DNA from: Sclerurus mexicanus
Lineage: Eukaryota > Chordata > Aves > Passeriformes > Furnariidae
Assembly: GCA_013396755.1 (NCBI GenBank)
Contig: VWZF01002437.1
Coordinates: 2,781,307 to 2,845,306 of the forward strand
Direction of reading: 5' to 3'
Length of the DNA: 64,000 nt
Shown in pieces: positions 1 through 13,200 of the stretch. Within the stretch, counting starts at the first letter, position 1; every line of letters begins with the position of its first letter. A program made the position numbers and the translations under genes. The notes under the pieces were generated by a model. That model saw only the letters and a program-made list of their open reading frames with translations. It made no database searches and had not been told where the DNA came from.

Positions 1-602
1 TGCCCCATCCCTGGAAGCGGCGAAGGCCGGGCTGGATGGGGCTCCGAGCACCTGGTCTGGGGAAGCTGTCCCTGCCCACGGCCCGGGGCTGGAGCTGGAT
101 GGTCTGGATGAGTCGGAGGGGCATTGAGGTGCTGGAGCGTGTTCCAAGAAGGGCAGTGGGGCTGGTGAAGGGACCGGGGCACAAGCCGTGTGAGGAGCGG
201 CTGAGGGAGCTGGGGGTGTTCAGCCTGGAGAAAAGGAGGCTCCGGGGAGACCTGAAAGGAGGGTGCAGCCAGGTGGGGATCGGTCTCTTCTCCCAGGCAG
301 CCAGCACTGGGACAAGAGGGCACAGTGTTAAGCTGCACCAGGGGTGGGTTGGGTTAGACATTAGGAAGAAGTTCTTCACAGAGTGACTGGGCATTGGAGT
401 GGGCTGCCCAGAGAGGTGGTGGAGTCATCGTTCCTGGAGGTATTTAGGAAGAGACTGGATGTGGCACTCAGTGCCATGGTCTAGTAGACAAGGTGGTCAC
501 AAGGTGGACTTGATGATCTCAGAGGTCTTTTCCAACCTAGTTAATTCTGTGATTCTGTGATCTTTTAGGTCCCTTCCAACCCAAACCATTCTATGATTCT
601 GT
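1..602 (+). mobile_element. Nested CR1 LINE 3' ends (one CR1 inside another)
   Basis: Bases 1 to about 105 read as the CR1 3' region (CCTGGAAGCGGCGAAGGCC, GTCCCTGCCCACGGC). A second, separate CR1 3' region follows (GGTGCTGGAGCGTGTTCC to TTCTGTGATTCTGTG, about 105-559). The remainder of the outer copy resumes at about 560 (AGGTCCCTTCCAACCC) and ends CTATGATTCTGTG at 602. Plus orientation. The outer copy continues beyond the left edge. Confidence 0.85.
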
Positions 603-1949
603 GCTTGTTAAAGGCATCCATTGAAGCTTCCTTCAGTCACAACAAAAAACCCTAAAAACTTAAGAGTCTGCTTGATAAAGTCATATGCACCTTTGAGAAA
701 AGCAGTGACAATTCCAAGATTTATGTTAAAATTTTGAGGTTTCATAACAACTGAAGTATATCAGTATGAATGTAAATAAAATTTAAAACCAGATGGCACA
801 AATCGTGCACTGCGGGACTCCTGACACTATTTCCTACTGGAAACTGGGACTTGAGGAATTGGCAGAAGCAAAAATAGGGAAAGACATGGGTGGACATGTT
901 CTGTGACCAGTATTTTTAGGTGTGAACTGGGAACCAAGAAACTGCAGTGGACCTGCCCTAAGGAAACTTAGATGCTAGAGGGAAAAAAATATTTTAAAAT
1001 GTGAATGGGTAAGAATAGTTCATTTGTGGTGAGACTCACAGAATTTTTATGAGAGAGGAAGATGAACGGTATGGAACCTAAAATTGTATGGATGATGGAT
1101 GAGAAGAAAAAAAATTGAATACAAGAGTTTTCTCCCAAAGAATACTTTTAATAAAATACTTAAAAGTGATTAGTCTATTAGGGAGAAAAATCTCAATTTA
1201 TTGAGATTTCAAATGTTCTGGGATATCTGTAGACAGGAATTTAAAAATGAAGTATGGATTTGCTGGTTGAGAAGCATCATCTGTAGAATGGAATTCTTTT
1301 ATAATCTTATTGCTGATCTAAAATTATCATCTATATGAGATAATCTGGTATCTTGTATGCAAGATAAACACATCTGCTTTCTGTTGTTCATTGACAGTGA
1401 GCAAGGTCACTTTCACATTTGTTGTTGGAAGCAACAATCCCTTTTATTAATTTACTTTCATTTTTGTGATTTTTATCATGTTGCCATTTTCTGATTATCT
1501 AATAGTCCTCTAACAGTGAATGCCAAGATGGGTTTAGATATCCTATAACATCACTTTTGTTTGTAAACCTGCTACCTGTATTTTTGTCCTAAATTCTAAC
1601 AGATGCCTTTTTTTTCCTAACTGTTAATCTAATAAAGCCTGATAAATGAGCAGTTAAAATTAAATGATAGGACTACCCTTGCAAATATAACTCTAAAAAT
1701 CATGAAGGTGATAGTAACACAGCTGAGGTATATCCAGTGTTGACAAAAAGTAAAATTTTGTAGAAGACAGGAGAAGCCTTATCAGGTATGCTGTGTTCAG
1801 CTGAGGTCATCCATGTTTTCAAGAGGTTGACTTAAAAAAGGCTTATGAGGATGATGTGGGAAATGAAGAATCGTGTTTTGGAAGACATTAGAAGAATTCT
1901 TTAAGCTAACAAAATGAAAACTGAGTGGGGACATGTTTGTTATCTTCAG
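603..1949. other. AT-rich non-coding DNA, nothing recognised
   Basis: Upstream of the candidate leader exon. No conserved reading frame, RNA gene, CpG island or recognisable repeat was seen. Confidence 0.6.
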
Positions 1950-2392
1950 ATAGAGGAGGGGCATGATCAGAGGGCTGGAGCACCTGTCCTACGCAGACAG
2001 GCTGAGAGAGGTAGGTGGTGTTCTTCAGCCTGGAGAAGAGACAGCTCTGGGGAGACATTATAGCACCTTCCAGTACCTAAAACGGGCCCACAAGAAAGCT
2101 TGAGAGGGACTGTTCACAAGGGTATGTAGGGATAGGACAAGGAAGAATGACTTCAAACTGAAAGAGAATAGGTTTGGGTTAGATAGTTACTCAGAGAGTG
2201 GTGAGACACTGGAACAGGTTGCCCAGAGAAGTTGTGGATCCATCCCTGGAAGTGTTCAAGGCCAGGTTGGATGGAGTTTGAGCAACATGGCCCAGTGGAA
2301 GGTGTCCCTGCCCATGGCATGGGGCTTGGAACTGTGTGATCTTTAGGGATCTTTACATCTTCCAATGGAAACCGTCCTATGATTCTAAATGT
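1950..2392 (+). mobile_element. CR1 LINE 3' fragment
   Basis: Plus-strand CR1 3' end. Recognisable pieces are GGGCTGGAGCACCTGTCCTA, TTCAGCCTGGAGAAGAG, GGTTGCCCAGAGAAGTTGTG, GTCCCTGCCCATGGCATGG and the terminal CCTATGATTCTAAAT. It is diverged, and the internal reading frames are broken. Confidence 0.88.
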
Positions 2393-4927
2393 ATTCTGAT
2401 TCTCTATATGTAAATATATATGAGATTTATATAATATACCATATAGATATATAGAATATAGTAAATATATATTGTATAGTATAAATATTTAGTATAAATA
2501 ATATTTTCCTGCATGCCAGCAAAGAAAGTAATTGACAAATGTTCAGATATGAAACAAATACAGTAAACTATAGACTAATAATTTAAAAAAGGTCCCTGAC
2601 CATGAGCAATGGGCTTGTGGAACGACTTTTTACAAGAGAAGTGGAAACAAAATGTCTAGCAGTTTTTAAGATACAGTGTGATAGGTATCTGGTGGGATTA
2701 AAGTAATGCAGTGGCTGTGGTGGGGAGGGGGATGAATCTCATCATTCAGAATATCCCTTTCACTCAATGTCCCTCTGTGACTGCCTTCTTGGCATTCAGT
2801 TTAAGACATGTAGATTGGCACACCTGGCAAAAAACTTAGGAGTGTCTTTAATTTTTTTATTAGTCTTTCTGCCTAAGTCAGACCATCTTTGCCTCCTGTA
2901 CGAAAAGCAACCTGCTATTATGGCTCAGACAGTGGTTGTGCAACTACTCTCTCTTGTTTTGTTTTAGATTAAGTAAATTTTTCTTTAGTTTCACTATGTG
3001 TTTCAGTGAGACATTTAAAATCACACACATAATTTCTAAAAATCACCTTAATTCAAGTTCTAACTGCTTGGTTTTGGCAAGCATAGATCTTAGGTCCCAT
3101 TTTATTTAATATGTTCATTATAATTTGGAAATGAGCAATAACAGAGTGAGATCAAAATTTTCTGGTGAAATACAATCATTTTGTTATGACTAAGGAAGAC
3201 TGCTAGAAACTTCTGAGAGCTCTTCTGCAGTTAGGTGAACTGGTAACACCATGACAGGTAAAATTAATTATTGATAAAAGCAGTGTAATTTATAATGTCA
3301 GGGATACTTAGAGCACTATGTTCTCTTCAGTAGTGAACCTAAATTAATTGTGAGCACCTGGGAAAATAACCTGTTTACCACATGTGAACAGCTTAGTGAA
3401 AATCTTCACTGAGGAAATTGGGTCAAAGTAAATACCCCAAAAGTTATAAAGTGACTCGAATAAGTCAGTAGTGTTCTAGAATTGGTTATGGTATTTCAGC
3501 TTGGGTACATCATATCTGAGAAGGACATAACAGTCACAGAGGGACTCTGAGACAAAAAACATAAATGTCTGGAAAAGCTATATGGAAAAAATAATTAAGT
3601 CAGCTTAGAAAGGTGATAAATCAGAATGTACAGTGAGTTAGAAATAAAAAATACCAAGTCAGGGCATCTCTTACCTAAGTTGTAATACAAGAATGAGGGG
3701 TTATTGTGTTGAATTGAATAACACATTTAAACTATTTACATATTTTTTAAATCTAGGGAGTAGTTCCTTGTACAGTGCACTTGACAACTGGACCTGTGCT
3801 ATAGCATGTTAGAGTAAGAATGGAGAGTAAAAGGATTAATTTATATAGACAGTAAAAATAGCTACTACTGTTAGGAAGAACATAAAAAGTTTAGGAGATC
3901 TAAACCGTAGTACTTTAGGGAAATAGAAACCCTGTAACAGATGGAGGAAATCTGACTTTTGGGATTAGTTTCATATAATTATCAGAAGCAGTTGGCTGTT
4001 GCTGTTCTGGAGGCTGGATACTGATCAGCCATGGAAGACTGTTCTTATTCATTGAAGGAGGTTTCTTGTGCTGAGACCTCTTAGTTATTCTGTGGTTTGG
4101 AAAGAATGCTATCATGTCCTTTAATTCTCATTAATTCTTTTTATTAACATTCATACATCATCTTTTACACTCTCCAAATTGGGAAATACATTGTGCCTCT
4201 ACAGCTTTCAATCCACATGATTGAAACGCTCCTAATTTAGTCCACCTCTTGCTAGGTGTACCAAGCTGTTCAGTTTCAGAAAACAGTGAACCGTGGTCCT
4301 TGGGCAGTATAAAAAAAACTATCAATCTAAGGATGTACATGAGTCATGAGTTAAAAATTTGTATGCAAATTTTCACAGCACCAGGTTGTGGAATCAAATA
4401 GCTGAGAAGCTTGGCTTTTGTTAAAAATCTTAGCATCTACCCTTGTGCTTTTGAAAGTAACACTGAGCTGAATGTTAATGTGATATCAGAATGCAAATAA
4501 AAGTGTAATTGTCTCTTAAAAGTTCTGATATTTTAAGTAAATAATTGTATTATTTTTTAGCTTGCTTAAAATCACCACCTTTTCTCTCTCATAGCTATTT
4601 TCTCAACCTAGCATCTAACTACACATTTATTTTAAGGGTTTGTCTCCAGGGTACTCCACTCTGCATCTCTCAGTACTTTTAATGATTCTTTCGTTTTGTG
4701 TGTGTTTAATGTATAAATGCATAGATCATTTTTAAAAAAATTGAATCTTTAAAGGAACACTCAGAATGATCAGAATACATTTAATTTTTTTTTTTTACCG
4801 CAATGGGGTGAACTCTGTCCAGTTGAGTCAAAATAGAAAATGTTAGCTTGTACCTAGGAACAGAGTCTAGTTAGGTTTGATTGGTTAACATCTCTTGCAT
4901 GGGAGCTACATCTTGACTTAATCCTCA
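2393..4927. other. AT-rich non-coding DNA; TA-rich patch at 2405-2492
   Basis: An imperfect TATATA/AAATAT low-complexity patch follows the CR1. The rest contains no supported gene, RNA or named repeat. Confidence 0.55.
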
Positions 4928-5165
4928 GAGCATCACAGATTAGGTAAGGTTGGAAGGGACCACAGTAGGTCACTCAGTCCAACCTTCCTGCTCAAGCAGG
5001 GTCATCCCAGAGCACATGGCACAGGATTGTGTCCAGATGGTTCTTGAATCTCTCCAGTGAGGGAGAGTCCACAACCTCTCTGGACAATCTGTTCCCTGTG
5101 TGGTCACCTGCACGGTAAAGTTCTCCCTCATGTTCAGGTGGAACTTCCCCATCATTTTTCTGCCT
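4928..5165 (-). mobile_element. CR1 LINE 3' fragment, reverse orientation
   Basis: It begins ATCACAGATTAGGTAAGG, then GGTTGGAAGGGACCAC, CTGCTCAAGCAGGGTCATCC and CACAACCTCTCTGGACAATC. This is the reverse complement of a CR1 3' end. It belongs to the same subfamily as the copy at about 15449. Confidence 0.88.
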
Positions 5166-5248
5166 AATACACATATGGACACAGATCAAACAGATTCAAA
5201 GGTCTTGACTTAATTGGTCACTCATGCAGTGTATTTGTTTCAGATGGC

Positions 5249-5270
5249 ATATATATATATATATATATAT
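5249..5270. repeat. (AT)11 microsatellite
   Basis: Eleven uninterrupted AT dinucleotides directly after CAGATGGC. Confidence 0.97.
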
Positions 5271-5982
5271 TCAGGAACTGAATATTAAATTGGACCTACT
5301 GTCTCTTCTTAGCTCTTCTTCTGTGAAGACAAGTTTTTTAATAGTGTTTTAATGCTTGCACTGTCATTGCAACACAGGGCAAGGGGAGTCTGTTGATCCA
5401 TATTTAAGGGGTTGGACAGAAAAAACGGTGGAAGGGAAAACTGGGAGAAAGGAAGCAGTTTCAATATTATTCCATATTGTTCTCTTAGTTAAGACAAAGC
5501 TATCTAAGAATGCTGATGAGAATATTTAAGCTGGCATACAAAGGACATGCTAGTTTATGAACTCAAGAAAGGAATGAGATTGTCTGCTGATGATATCGTT
5601 GTCTTTTGATTACATTGGAAGGCAGCAGAACTAGAATGTCCATACAGAAATCAATTGAAATAATCAATTACAATGACCAGTTTATAAGGCAATTTTCACT
5701 GTTATCACAAAAGAAGTTAGTTTCTGTGAGACAAAAATAAACAGCCAGACTTCAATTAAACTAGCTCAACTAAATTGATATGTAATTATCACTTGGGAGG
5801 CAAAAAGAATCTCACTTGCACAGCATTTTTGTGAAGAACCTGAAAATCATGGCCAGGTTGTAGTAACACAGTTTCGGACTGTCTTAAAGCATAAGGACAG
5901 TTAGTCTGAAAAGTGACTCATGTAGTAAATAACTTGCCAGAAACTATTCTTAAATCCTTCTTTTTGCACTGCTTTTCCACAG

Positions 5983-6026
5983 GGTTAATTGCTCTCAGAA
6001 GAGACCTTTGATACCCTGACTAAGAG
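5983..6026 (+). other. ARMC3: Candidate non-coding 5'UTR exon of ARMC3
   Basis: A 44-nt segment is preceded by a pyrimidine-rich tract ending in CCACAG and followed by the strong donor GTAAGT. Splicing it to 10156 would place it directly before AATGGG, so it would be untranslated leader. No conserved protein can be read from it. The call rests only on the splice-site pair and its position 4.1 kb upstream of the start-codon exon; a chance pair cannot be excluded. Confidence 0.4.
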
Positions 6027-9000
6027 GTAAGTTCCACAGCTGGCTGTGCCTTTGACCTATTCCTGTTCTTTTTCTCAGATCTCACAGTATGTACAGGATC
6101 CTAGGTTGTTGTGTCTGTTATTTAAGGTTTTAGAAAACAGAGGATGCAAACAGAAAAGATACTGTTTTTTAAATGCATTGTCTGACTTAAAACCCCAAAA
6201 TATTATGGTATTGAAGTATATGTAACAGGACTCTGATAATATAGGTATATACTCCATACTGTAAAGGAAGTATTTGTAAGATTTCAGTATTTCAAACAGA
6301 AAAACAACCAGAAGACTTTCTTCATATTTCAAAGTATGGTTTATAGATTCTTTTCTTGTTAAAGCTCACTTGCTAGCCATCATCATGTGTTTTAAAAAAA
6401 GTGTAGTGTCTAGAAGTAAGTGGATATCTCAGATTTGCAATCTAAGAAACTATTCACACTGAGCAGAGAGGTTCCTAGAGCAAGACAGTAAAATGAAGTA
6501 ATTACAGGGATCATGGCCATCATTATCTTACGATCTGGTACTTGGAATCTGCTCCTCCAGGCAGGCATCTGCAGCAACTCTTTCAAAAACCAAATAAATT
6601 TTCCTTATTTTATTTGACATGACAGAGATGCCAGTTCCCAATATAATAGTCAGGAAGTTAGAGGGTTCCACTTCTGAACTAAAAATCCATGTTTGTGAAT
6701 GTCCTCATAATCATTTTCCACTTGGAAGCAAAATGTTCTGGTCATAGAGATGTTACTGGAGATGAGCCTGTTCCTTCAACCACTTTAAAAAAGACAAGGT
6801 GGCTGTGTTTTGTTGTTTGGCTAGTTCTGCTAATGTTCAGTCTGCTGCAGTAGTATCTGCCAGACCTAGCCTGGCATGTGGATTGGTGTGAAGAAATGGG
6901 CTAATAAGCTTAGCTCACAAACTTTAGATGTCAGTGTAAACATCAATATGTGAGCTGACAACTCTAGGCTTTGATTTTGGCCCAAGAAAAAAGTAGTTAC
7001 TTTTAAGGTGCAATTCTATTTTAGACACCTACTTTAGGATGAATCTGCCTTACAAGCTATTGAATATGTTCACTAGATCTCCACTAATTATCGAGGACAG
7101 TGACTAATGTTAGCACTGATGCCTAATTTAGCTTAGTGGACACTACTCATAGTTTATGGATACTGGTTCAACTTAAGATACTCACACTGAAGTATTTCTG
7201 GTCCTGTGGGAAAGCTGGAGGTCCTAATGATGTTCAAAGTGAAACAGGGGAGTGCCTTCAGAGCTTAGGCATTACGAATAGCCAGAGCTGAGGGAGAATG
7301 TTGAGGATTGTGGTTTTGGAGTGAGGGTTTAGGTAGATGTAATCACTGTCCTGCTGGTTGAAAGAAAACACCTGATTAGATCACTGAAATGGAGTTGGAG
7401 GAAAGTAAAGGAGGCTAGTTTGTCTATCACTAATGGCAATAAATTCCAGGCGAAGGGCAGGAAGTAGCTTAATTTGATAGCTGATAACTTCATAGATTGC
7501 TTGACTATGCATTAGTTACATCTGTTATGTCAAAGTGCTTTATTTCCTCTAACTCTACATGATTTAAAACAATCAACCCTTTAATCTCAAAAAACATATG
7601 TGAAAGAAGTATGCTCCTGTGATTCTAGAAACATGCAAGACGTGGAGTAGAGGATATTACTCAAATGAGAATATTCTTTGTTTTGTCTTTAAGATTTAGA
7701 AACATAGAATAATTTAGATTGGAAAAGATCTTTAAAATAATCAAATCCAACTGTTAATCTAACACTGCCATGCACACCATTAAACCACATCCCTAAGTAT
7801 CAGTTCTTAGTCTTTTAAATAACTCTTGGGCTGGTGACTCAAGCACTTTCCTGGGCAGCCTGTTCCAATGCTTGACAACCCTTTCAGTGAAGAATTTTTT
7901 CCTAATACCCAATCTGAACAACCCTGGCTAGCTTGAGGTAATCTCCTCTAGTCCTGTTGCCTGTTACCTGGGAGAAGAGGCCAACCGCCACCTCACTACA
8001 ACCTCCTCCCTCAGGTAGTTGTAGAGGACCATAAGGTCTCCCCTGAGCCTCCTTTTCTCCAGGCTGAACAACCCCAGTTCCCTCATCAGACTTGTGCTCC
8101 AGACCCTTCACCAGCTCCATTGCCCTTCTCAGGGCACGTTCCAGTACCTCAATGTCATTCTTGTACCGAGGGGCCCAAAACTGAAAACATTAAAATCCAG
8201 ACTAGTAACTGCAGCAAAGAAACAGGCTGAGGGGCATAATCCACGCTAAAGTAATTGTCATGATCTCTCTGCTTTCTGCTACAGGTCATACTACTTTTTT
8301 AAAGTTAAAGGAATTAAATATTTCTGAACTAAGAAAAATGTAAAAGTTTCTTAAAAATATGCTTAGAAGTTGGATTAAATACATCCCTAGTGAAGAAGTA
8401 CTTGCAATTAAAAGCTTTAGCTATTCTTGGTCTTGAAATATTTATAATTTGAATCTGGGAACATTAATTATACAATATTACAAATACTTTTACATTATTT
8501 AACTTTTAAAATTGTTTGGTTTAAACCTAATTAAATTCATTCAGAATTAAAATTGCTTCTTATGACTTTGACTTAATTTGTATCTGAAATGATTTGAGCT
8601 GAACTGAATAATTCTAAATAAGTGTCCATATCTCCATACCAGGATTTAGCACAATTTAAATAACTCAGATTTCCTGAATGTCCTTGTAAATCTGATTCTT
8701 GTGTGTGTGCAGGATTCTTACTTTCTACAGTGACTGCATAAACCAGAGGGTAGTATGTCCATCATGTTTGTTGAATAGACTCTCAGTAATTTGTCCTTAT
8801 GCTTTTTCTTCTACAAGTTGTCTCTAGCCAAAGCTGCACTTCTGAAACACTGAATTTTTGTGTATGTGTTCATGTGCGCATATGTACAGATGCACAAGGG
8901 TAAAACAGATTGGAGCTGTAGTATCTTTGATGGTATGTCTTCCTCTCAAAACTGTAATTAGTGACCTGCCTATGAAGTTTTAAATTTCAGATCCACTTTT

Positions 9001-10155
9001 AGGGTGTGATTATGAACTGATTTCACTACTGCTTTGTTAAAATTTATTTGTGGAGGCCAGTAGAGGAACAATACCTGGAAAAAAATCAGAGGATTCCAGA
9101 AGAGCTCCAAATTTTTCTTGAACACAAGAAACAATAGCCTTGACTTTTGTAACCAGCCAGGCTCACATTGCACTAGAAAATAATCCCTTGCACCCCACGG
9201 GAGGCTGTCAGGATAGTCCTGGCTGTGGGTGAATGTGTGGTTTCACTTTGTGAACCAACCCAGGAGTTAACAAGGGGTACTAACAGTGCGCATTTCACTT
9301 TTACAGTGTTAAACTGAAATTTGGCATAACTTGGGTTATGTTCTCTGCATATCTAGTGCTAGCGGCTCATGTTGCCCTTTACTTTTGGCTATACCTTAAC
9401 TGGAGGGCTCTGCTGAAGTTTTTCAAGCCAGATGAAATTAGGTCCACATGAGGTATTACATCCACATGTTTCAGAAGCTACTATTAGATGCAGCTGAGGA
9501 GGTCTTCCTGGTTTATGTACACATGTGCTAATATGAAAAGAAAAAAACTAGAAGAAAAAAGCAGAAGGCAGGAGCTGGACTTGGTAAAAATAGATACAAC
9601 TTTTTTAAATCAGTGAAATTTGTACTGTTCAGAACTGTTTCTTAATACCTGCAGACCTGATTTTTGTCTTCTGTAAAATATGAACTGGGAATTCAAATTG
9701 TATTTGAACCATGTTTTTAAGGTAGAACTTATTTGTACATTTTGCAGTTGTACAGAATGTTTGCCAACACAGAATGTATAGACAAGCATGCGGAAATACC
9801 CTAAAAGGACTTTCAAGTTCATATATCATTTATAGATGCAGATAAAACTAACTTACAGAAGAAAATGTTCTATATATTTGTACCACATTACAACTTGAGC
9901 CTGTGATGTCTCAAACCTTTCTTTTGAGCTATATATTTTATTGACAGATGTATTTTACCATATGTATTCAAGCATTAGAAAAAGGGACAACTTTTTCTAT
10001 AGAACTACCGTGTGAAAGAAATCTTCAGACTGACTAGGTGGGTCAAATGAATGAGAGTGTCTGAGAAGCTTTTCTAAATCATTGGTAAACTGGGTCCTAA
10101 AACACAGAAGGGAATTTGTTTGCCTGCTTTTATTTTTTTGTTTGTTTCTTTTTAG
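6027..10155 (+). other. ARMC3: Non-coding interval between the candidate leader exon and the ATG exon
   Basis: 4.1 kb. It holds one reverse CR1 (about 7695-8180); the rest shows no gene, RNA or other repeat I can name. Short reading frames here have no family resemblance. Confidence 0.55.
7695..8180 (-). mobile_element. CR1 LINE 3' fragment, reverse orientation
   Basis: It starts AACATAGAATAATTTAGATT and runs through CTAACACTGCCATGCACACC, CCTGGGCAGCCTGTTCCAAT, GGTCTCCCCTGAGCCTCC and CTTCTCAGGGCACGTTCCAG. This is a nearly 500-nt reverse-complement CR1 3' region with the characteristic landmarks in order. Confidence 0.92.
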
Positions 10156-10204
10156 AATGGGTAAAAAAGTAAAGAAGGAAGCAGAGCCTCCACCCAAGGA
10201 TGTG
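10156..10204 (+). CDS. ARMC3: ARMC3 coding exon 1 (residues 1-16, start codon)
   Basis: The acceptor TTTTTAG ends at 10155; the ATG is at 10157 after a single untranslated base. The exon encodes MGKKVKKEAEPPPKDV and ends in phase 0 at donor GTAAGT. The start matches the conserved MGKK N-terminus of the family. Glycine at position 2 could suggest N-myristoylation, but the following KKVKK is not tested here. Intron 1 (7.7 kb) follows. Confidence 0.93.
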
Positions 10205-13200
10205 GTAAGTTTATAAACTGCTATGTGCTATAAAATAAACATTACACAATTACAGGCCCAACTCCACCGTCCTTACGTAGTTCCTTATTCTAACTTACCC
10301 ACATTATTCTAGAAATGGCTTTTAAAGATGACTCTCTTTCTGCTTTTCTTGGACAGAATACAAACCAGAGTGACTAGGCATGTGTAGTTCTTTATAGAGA
10401 TTGTTGTCTTTGGCAGGCTGTGCAAACAGTAATGTATGAAACAATCCAGGCTACTTTTTATTTAACAACAGTGTTAGCTTTCTCTGTGTAAAAATCAAAG
10501 GAGAAAGGAGAAGAGCAATCTGTAATCTGACTGTCTTTTCAAGTGTGACGATATTCTCTTTCTTTAAGGATGAAAGAGTTAAGAGCCTAGATGGATCTGC
10601 AGTTTTACACAAAAAAAAATTTGACAAGTATTTTGAATTATAGTACTACATGCTCTGGATCTTTTGCAAAGATACATGGTCTTTAGCAGTAGTTTATGTT
10701 TTTATGGTATCATTGGAAGTGCCACACTGAGAAGTACAAGAGCTGAAGCTAAATTTGGAATAATGGTGATAATGTGACTTTTTTCAAAAGGTGGAGGTTA
10801 AGGGTCTGACACTAGCACACTTTTCAAGAGTTTCTATAGATTCACAAGGTATGAAGAGACCCCACAAAAACAGATGTTCAAAATACAGGTAATTTTAAAG
10901 TTTAATGGTTTTATTCAGAAAGAAGTAGAGGAAATACAGAGACATTGATAAGAGTATAATATAAATTCTGTGCCAGATAATAACCAAGTTAATGAAAATA
11001 GGGACCTCAATGAGTCCCACAGAGGAACATTAAATGCCAAGTTCAGTACACTGCTATAAAAAAAACAATGGGTTTGTCTGTAAAGAGTGGTAGTACTGCA
11101 AGAGCTTTTTCAAAGGTCATAGAAAAGTTGATCAGCAAAAGCTACATTACAATTTCAAAATTAAATAAGCATAAATAATTTTGACTAAGACAGTAACACT
11201 CAATAGCCAAAATATCACTGAGGCATAGCAATGGATACCATGTTTAGCCCAACTGTTCTGTGGAAAGGTGAATATTACAAATGTAATTCATAAGCTCCAA
11301 TGAATAATAAATCCTTATGAAAGGAGACAACATAAAATTTCAACATAAGAGGTGTGTATAAAATAACCAGGAGGAGTCACAAAGATGGTGTATGTAGGTA
11401 AGACTAATTAAACAGACCTGAAGAATTAAAACTAAGTATCTATGCAGTCTAAGAAAAAAAGTCTGAAAGGCATGACAGTACATGTAAGTCATAGAGATGA
11501 GCTAAAGTAATAAAAGTTGATGCAGTGCTACAATTTCTACATCCAAAATATACCGTTAGATTTTCTGGAGAAAAGTGTGATGCAGCCTAGTAGGTACTAC
11601 AATGAGCTGTGAATAATGTTAGAAAAGATACTCAATAATTGAAAAAATCAAACTTATGGAAAAAGACGGTAAAACTATCAAAAAGGAAAGAATTGGAGAG
11701 AGAATTCCAGATGGCATCTGCAACTTTCGGCTTAGTTTTTACCCTTACTGTAGTTCAGTCTAGATGTCTATTCTAGCAGTCCTAGCAGGAGAAAAAACCC
11801 TGAATGTTGCATAGCAAAATGGTATTAAACATGAAAATAGATAATTGATTAGTTGCAACTATCAACCAAGAAAATCTTATAGCTATGAGAATATTGTTAA
11901 TAGTGATTGTGTAAAATCAAATCTCAAAAGTTTGAATTTCACCTGGATATTTCAGGTGGCAGGAAATGAGATGCAGCCAAAGTAAAAGATGCATTAGCTA
12001 TTATCTTCTGATTGATAATCTGTGTATGAAACTGTCAAGTCCAAGGAAAAAAGCCTTGAGATAATGTAAGCATGCTTATAAAAGAGGGCCTTTGTGCATG
12101 TGGAATGCTCTGAGAATATGTGGTACAGCAGATGACCACTGATTTTTTGTATATCTAGGAACAGGTGGGAAACATATCTCTTAGCCTAGCCACTGTTTAT
12201 ATTTTTTTGAAAGTATTCCTGAGGACTCTGTTTTCACTGCCTTTTAGAATTTGTCTTTTACTATTCTCTGTTCTGAGAACTTGTCTCCTACAGGAAAAAT
12301 ATTGCTTTGAGCCTCTGTCTCTATATGAATGACCTAAGACAGTAATTCAGGGAGCTAAAATATGCTAGATTTGACAGAGATTGATAGAACCTTTTCATGT
12401 GATATCTACATTAAGTTTGGTCTAGACAGTATTACTATTTGATCATCAGGTAGGGTGTAGACATTAAAAGGGGACCTAAGATTACCACTAGGGAACATAC
12501 TGAGGTGTTGCCACTTAAAGAAAGGTATAGATACCTGGTATTTTTGAAAACAGCTTCCTTCATGTGATGTTAAAAAAGGGTGGAATATATGAAGTGGCAC
12601 AGTCAGCTCCTGAAATTGTCTCCACAGAAACCGCTTCTTTTGATTAATGCTTAAATATTACTTTGACTTGACTTTGGTAAGGCTTTCAATACTGTCTCAC
12701 AACATTCTCATGGGGAAGCTGGTGCCGTACAGACAAGATAAATAGTGTAAATGAATTGAAAACTAGCTGAACTGACAGGCTCAAAGGGTTGCAGCATGAA
12801 GTCCCATTGGAGGTCAGGCACTCTTGTGCTCCAGGGTTTGATCCTGGGACTGATACTGTTCAGCCTCTTCATGAGTGACCTGAGTGATGGGACAGAGTGC
12901 ACCCTCAACAATTTTGCAGATGAGATAAAATGGAGAGAAGTGATAGACAGACCAGATGGCTGTGCAGCCATTCAGAGGGAACTCAACACACTAGAGAAAT
13001 AGGAAATTGGGAATTTAATTAAGTTCAATGAAGGGAAATGCCAAGTCTTGCACCTGGGGGAAGGATATCTGGTACAGACTGGGGGATGACCAGCTGGAAA
13101 GCAGCTTTACAGGAAAAGACCTGACGATTCTGTTCTGGATTCTGTGGTGCAAGAGAGATAAGGCCTTACTGGAACAAATCTGCCAAAGTCTTGAAGCATT

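Noticed and set aside
36..386. 116-codon open frame at the left edge
   Set aside because: It is a reading through CR1 3' untranslated sequence, not a gene.
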